A stretch of 10,590 nucleotides of DNA from Paludibacteraceae bacterium (GTDB lineage Bacteria > Bacteroidota > Bacteroidia > Bacteroidales > Paludibacteraceae), in contig JAGCMZ010000134.1 of the NCBI GenBank assembly GCA_017646225.1, forward strand, positions 1 to 10,590. The letters are read 5' to 3'. Positions 8,180-10,590 of this stretch are shown here, one piece after another; the first letter of the stretch is position 1, and every line of letters starts with the position of its first letter. The notes under the pieces are model-generated. The model ran no database searches. It saw nothing but the letters and a program-made list of their open reading frames with translations, and had not been told where the DNA came from. The translations under genes were made by a program, and so were the position numbers.

Positions 8180-8530
8180 ATGAAACAAGTAGAAGAACCA
8201 GCCGTAGTATATGGCACAACCCTTCCGTCTTTGCAAGATTTGCAGAGCAGTATAGTTAAGCGCATTCAGTGCGAAAAAGATACAAAAATACTATCATTGG
8301 TAGATAAATTACTAAATGCAAGCAAGGCAGAAAAGATTAAAGAATTTGTTTACGCAAATTTTCATCCCGACTTTGCCAAAAGTTTAGAAGAACAAAATTT
8401 CTTCATAGAAAGACCTTTCCCACAAGAAGATTTTTTATCGGACAATGAAGTTATAGATCAAGCCGAAGAAAGTCCTATTGCAGATAAAGAAACCGTAGCG
8501 TTTGCCTTCTCAAAATGGGAACTAGCATGA
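8180..8530 (+). CDS. Putative antitoxin of a RelE/ParE-type toxin-antitoxin pair
   Basis: A 116-residue acidic protein assigned as antitoxin from its position: it is the first gene of a two-gene operon, its stop TGA (8528-8530) overlaps the toxin's ATG in an ATGA junction, and a typical promoter precedes it. I do not recognise a ribbon-helix-helix, HTH or Phd fold with confidence. Residues 15-50 (LPSLQDLQSSIVKRI...LVDKLLNA) look like a pair of amphipathic helices. The C-terminal half is acidic and probably extended, ending in a hydrophobic FAFSKWELA segment that could lie in the toxin groove, as antitoxin tails often do. The purine-rich GAAGAAA a few bases upstream may serve for ribosome binding. 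Alternative: an unrelated small protein translationally coupled to the toxin. Confidence 0.72.
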   Translation: MKQVEEPAVVYGTTLPSLQDLQSSIVKRIQCEKDTKILSLVDKLLNASKAEKIKEFVYANFHPDFAKSLEEQNFFIERPFPQEDFLSDNEVIDQAEESPIADKETVAFAFSKWELA

Positions 8531-8808
8531 GAAAGGTGTATTGGCATCAAAAGGCTTTAAATGCCTTTACAAGGCAAAAATTATGGTACTTTGTTAATAA
8601 GGGAGAACAATTTGTAGATTCTTATCAAGAAAGTATAGAAAAAACAATCGAGCAGATTGAGTTTATGCCGTCCATTGGTTTAGGTATAAGAAATCTAGAA
8701 GGTAGAGAGTATAGAAAAATATTGGCACATCCTAAAACCTATATTTACTATTGGTATAGTCAAACCGAACTGCATATATTAGATATTCGTTCTACAACGA
8801 TGAAATAA
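8527..8808 (+). CDS. RelE/ParE superfamily toxin
   Basis: A small basic protein, 93 residues from ATG 8527 (an alternative ATG at 8515 would add four residues). I prefer 8527 because it forms the ATGA overlap with the antitoxin stop and gives the usual MRKVYW-type strand start. The pattern fits the RelE/ParE fold: beta strand (VYWH), a helical hairpin (ALNAFTRQ... YQESIEKTIEQIEFMP), the glycine turn SIGLGIRNL, then three beta strands (YRKILAHP, TYIYYWYS, ELHILDIRS). Relatives either poison gyrase (ParE) or cleave mRNA on the ribosome (RelE). The spacing and the helical hairpin favour a ParE-like member, but the target cannot be told from sequence. No terminator follows; the next promoter element starts 7 nt after its stop. 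Confidence 0.85.
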   Translation: MRKVYWHQKALNAFTRQKLWYFVNKGEQFVDSYQESIEKTIEQIEFMPSIGLGIRNLEGREYRKILAHPKTYIYYWYSQTELHILDIRSTTMK

Positions 8809-8815
8809 AAAATAT

Positions 8816-8823
8816 TATCTTTG
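8816..8823 (+). promoter_or_regulatory. -7 promoter element for the structured RNA / methylase leader
   Basis: TATCTTTG matches TAnnTTTG exactly and is placed just after the toxin stop codon. Transcription would start near 8829. No TTTG is found at -33 spacing, where the end of the toxin gene lies. It is the only good -7 element I see between the toxin and the methylase genes. Confidence 0.6.
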
Positions 8824-8828
8824 CATAA

Positions 8829-9059
8829 ATAACAACAATAAAACACAAGAATATATAAAGAAGACTTTTAGATAACATATTTTATTAACTAGCGTTTGCT
8901 ATTTATTCGAGATACTCCGAAAATTTGGCGATTAGAAGATGTATTAGTACGAATAAGTTCAGTAGGCGTCTGCGCATAGAGCGTGGACAGAACTTATCTA
9001 CTAATACGGGTCACGCCAAATACCTCGGAGTGCGATAAGTGATGTCGCGCTCTTTTTTT
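8829..9059 (+). ncRNA. Candidate structured small RNA (or attenuated leader) upstream of the methylase operon
   Basis: There is no credible ORF here, but there is strong RNA-like structure. After an A-rich unpaired 5' part, 8914-9031 folds into one long hairpin of five stacked helices: 8914-8920/9025-9031 (7 bp), 8923-8930/9014-9021 (8 bp), 8941-8949/8999-9007 (9 bp), 8953-8960/8990-8997 (8 bp) and 8968-8975/8981-8988 (8 bp, two wobbles) with the loop ATAGA. The largest internal loop is asymmetric (8931-8940 against 9008-9013). A terminator follows directly. With the upstream -7 element this makes a complete transcription unit of about 230 nt. The bulged rod shape recalls 6S RNA in outline, but I do not recognise the sequence. 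It could instead be a DNA-level feature such as a cruciform or recombination site. The start is estimated from the promoter. Confidence 0.6.
9028..9059 (+). terminator. Rho-independent terminator of the structured RNA
   Basis: GAGTGCGA (9028-9035) pairs with TCGCGCTC (9045-9052), giving 8 bp with one G-T wobble and a 9-nt loop, followed by seven T (9053-9059). Bases 9028-9031 also belong to the outer helix of the long hairpin, so the outer helix and the terminator stem cannot both form completely. Confidence 0.82.
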
Positions 9060-9073
9060 GTATCTACACAAAA

Positions 9074-9113
9074 GGTATTTGGATACCCGTATTTCCCGAT
9101 TAAAATAGTTCTG
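9074..9113 (+). repeat. Third, inverted copy of the hairpin arm in the methylase leader
   Basis: Three blocks here are the exact reverse complement of the RNA's 3' arm, in the same order: 9074-9082 with 9016-9024 (9 nt), 9085-9093 with 9003-9011 (9 nt) and 9107-9113 with 8988-8994 (7 nt). Spacers differ in length (2 against 4 nt, and 13 against 8 nt). It is also a diverged copy of the 5' arm (ATTTGG and AGTTC are shared). It ends 20 nt before the methylase start codon. Confidence 0.75.
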
Positions 9114-9120
9114 ACGCGCA

Positions 9121-9135
9121 ATACTAGCGCAGTAT
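9121..9135 (+). promoter_or_regulatory. Small hairpin overlapping the methylase start codon
   Basis: ATACT (9121-9125) can pair with AGTAT (9131-9135) around AGCGC, placing the first two bases of the ATG start codon inside the stem. No Shine-Dalgarno sequence is visible between 9114 and 9133. Such a stem could reduce initiation, but at five mainly A-T pairs it is weak. Confidence 0.3.
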
Positions 9136-9817
9136 GGATTCTTCCAAACAAGGCTTGTCTGCAAATGAGCAGATTAAGTCAAGGGAACGCGTATCTGCAC
9201 ATGGTGAGGTGTATACAGCCGAGCGTGAGATAAATGCCATGCTCGACCTTGTAAAGCATGAAACAGAACGTATCGATTCTCGTTTCTTGGAACCTGCATG
9301 TGGTAATGGCAACTTCCTTTCTTCTATTTTAAGCAGAAAACTGGCAGTAGTTAGTAGACTATATGCCAAAAACAAAACCTTGTGGCAATATAACTCGCTT
9401 ATTGCTATTGGATCTATCTATGGAATTGAAATTTTGCACGACAATGTATTAGAATGTCGTGAACGTCTCTACAATCAATTCTATGAAATCTACAAAAAGA
9501 AATTCTCAAATGCTATCGATGAAGATTTTTGTTTAAGCGTACGCTATGTAATAGACAAAAACATTGTATGGGGCGATGCTCTTACATACAAACAACCCGA
9601 TAGTGAAATTCCAATTGTGTTTGCCGAATGGTCTGCTCTTGGCAATATGAAAGTAAAGAGACGCGACTTTAGTTTATCAAATATTCTGCTTCTACAAGAA
9701 ACAAAAAGCGAAGGTCACTTTAGTGATTTATTTTCTTCTACTACCGATGATGTAGGTGTGCATGTGCCTTTGGTAGAATTTACACCTATTCACTACCTTA
9801 AAATCCATACACTATGA
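9134..9817 (+). CDS. Small N6-adenine methylase-like protein of a restriction-modification operon (no NPPY)
   Basis: A 227-residue protein resembling the N-terminal half of a gamma-class N6-adenine DNA methyltransferase. Residues 23-37 ([15 protein letters not shown]) look like motif [10 protein letters not shown] (53-61) is a textbook SAM-binding motif I, YGIEI (96-100) fits motif II and WGDAL (146-150) motif III. Where the catalytic NPPY motif IV should follow, the sequence is IPIVFAEW and then KVKRRDF, so catalysis by this chain alone is doubtful. I recall similar short subunit-M proteins next to Eco57I-like methylases in Bacteroidota, suggesting a partner subunit rather than a decayed gene, and no frameshift is seen. 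ATG 9134 is the first possible start, as an in-frame TAG lies at 9125-9127. Its stop overlaps the next gene's ATG (ATGA), implying coupled translation. Confidence 0.82.
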   Translation: MDSSKQGLSANEQIKSRERVSAHGEVYTAEREINAMLDLVKHETERIDSRFLEPACGNGNFLSSILSRKLAVVSRLYAKNKTLWQYNSLIAIGSIYGIEILHDNVLECRERLYNQFYEIYKKKFSNAIDEDFCLSVRYVIDKNIVWGDALTYKQPDSEIPIVFAEWSALGNMKVKRRDFSLSNILLLQETKSEGHFSDLFSSTTDDVGVHVPLVEFTPIHYLKIHTL

Positions 9818-10590
9818 AATCACTAAAGCATTACAATCCAGACGTGCTCTCTTGCTTAGCCAATTTAAGTAGTGATGAGGTTTTTACGCCTCCTGCACTT
9901 GCAAATCAAATGCTCGACTTACTTCCTGTAGAACTTTGGAGTAATCCTAACGTAAAATTCTTGGACCCATTTTGTAAAACAGGAGTGTTCCTAAGAGAAA
10001 TTGCCAAAAGATTAATGGTTGGTCTTGAAGACAAGTTTCCTGATAAAATAGAAAGAGCTAACCATATCTTTAAAAATCAGTTATATGGTATAGCAATCAC
10101 AGATTTAACCAGTATGCTTTCAAGGCGCAGTGTGTATTGTAGCAAACAAGCAAATTCAAAGTATTCGGTTTGTTACTTGTTTGATGATGAACAAGGCAAT
10201 ATTGTATACAAATCAATGAAACATACTTGGGAAAATGGAAAATGTAAGTATTGCGGTGCAAGTCAAGAGGTTTATGATAGAGAAGATGACCTTGAAACCT
10301 ACGCCTACCAATTTATTCATACTACAAACCCAGAAAAAATATTCAATATGCAATTTGATGTTATTATAGGAAATCCTCCATATCAATTAGATGACTCAGG
10401 TAACGGTGCAAGCGCAAAGCCTTTGTATCATTTATTTGTTAACCAAGCTAAGAAGTTAAATCCTAGATATCTTGTAATGATTATACCTGCGCGTTGGTAT
10501 GCAGGTGGCAAGGGGCTTGATGACTTTCGTAACTCGATGCTTTCTGACGATAGAATAAGAAAGATTCATGACTTTAATAATGCATCAGAC
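9814..10590 (+). CDS. Eco57I-like restriction-modification methylase (N6-adenine), 3' end beyond the window
   Basis: The open frame runs without a stop for 259 codons to the window end. It encodes a gamma-class adenine methyltransferase: motif X-like [14 protein letters not shown] (21-34), motif [13 protein letters not shown] (49-60), motif II YGIAI (91-95), and catalytic motif IV in [12 protein letters not shown] (181-192), which flips and methylates adenine with SAM as donor. Between motifs I and IV is an insert with Cys109, Cys120, Cys144 and Cys147 (the last two in CKYCGA), probably a zinc knuckle. Residues 203-258 ([14 protein letters not shown]... IIPARWY) fit the following methylase strands. 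The ATG overlaps the upstream stop by four bases, so the two proteins are probably made in fixed ratio. Specificity and nuclease parts must lie beyond the window; a type IIG fusion or a separate helicase-nuclease gene are both possible. Confidence 0.9.
   Translation, partial: MKSLKHYNPDVLSCLANLSSDEVFTPPALANQMLDLLPVELWSNPNVKFLDPFCKTGVFLREIAKRLMVGLEDKFPDKIERANHIFKNQLYGIAITDLTSMLSRRSVYCSKQANSKYSVCYLFDDEQGNIVYKSMKHTWENGKCKYCGASQEVYDREDDLETYAYQFIHTTNPEKIFNMQFDVIIGNPPYQLDDSGNGASAKPLYHLFVNQAKKLNPRYLVMIIPARWYAGGKGLDDFRNSMLSDDRIRKIHDFNNASD

Noticed and set aside
8888..9059. Integron attC site
   Set aside because: The palindrome is large like an attC site, but I could not find the paired RYYYAAC/GTTRRRY core boxes, and no integron integrase is nearby.
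8988..9113. Invertible promoter (inverton) between the 3' arm and the leader copy
   Set aside because: The arms are imperfect and only about 50 bp apart, and the DNA between them holds a terminator rather than a promoter.
8829..9133. Retron msr/msd or CRISPR-like array
   Set aside because: No reverse transcriptase or cas gene is in the window, and there are only three diverged arms in alternating orientation with no regular spacers.
9039..9233. 64-codon plus-strand ORF (GTG start) crossing the terminator and the methylase start
   Set aside because: It begins inside the terminator loop, runs through the T-tract and overlaps the well-supported methylase frame. Its composition looks like out-of-frame reading, with no recognisable motif.

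Overview
The window looks like chromosomal DNA from a member of the Bacteroidota, probably Bacteroidales. Several intergenic regions carry the TAnnTTTG -7 promoter element typical of that phylum. The integrase is the Bacteroidota tyrosine-recombinase type, and the secreted beta-helix and TPR proteins have lineage-typical signal peptides. Shine-Dalgarno sequences are weak or absent. I cannot name a genus from sequence alone.

Layout, left to right. Positions 33-1106 hold a tyrosine recombinase at the window edge, an accessory gene whose element is not otherwise visible. Positions 1198-4421 hold two single-gene units for exported proteins: a right-handed beta-helix protein (closed by a strong terminator) and a TPR protein whose promoter overlaps a repeated 14-mer. 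Positions 4481-8026 are housekeeping: rmuC on the plus strand and rnr (RNase R) on the minus strand converge on one bidirectional terminator, whose loop carries a REP-like sequence. Divergent from rnr, 8180-8808 is a two-gene type II toxin-antitoxin operon with a RelE/ParE-fold toxin and an unusual antitoxin. From 9134 to the window end is the start of a restriction-modification-type operon: a small methylase-like protein with SAM motif I but no NPPY, then an Eco57I-like N6-adenine methylase with NPPY and a likely zinc knuckle. The second gene runs off the end.

The most unusual part is the gene-free stretch 8809-9133 between the toxin and the methylases. It has a good -7 element (8816-8823), then a near-continuous 118-nt hairpin (8914-9031, about 40 base pairs), then an intrinsic terminator (9028-9059). 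Together these look like a small structured RNA gene of about 230 nt, or a long attenuated leader. Just past the terminator, at 9074-9113 and directly before the methylase start, lies a third, diverged copy of the hairpin arm, in inverse orientation to the 3' arm. The 3' arm of the RNA is therefore complementary in three blocks (9+9+7 nt) to the leader of the methylase mRNA. A cis-encoded RNA controlling a restriction-modification operon is my leading inference; none of this was tested by folding or database search.
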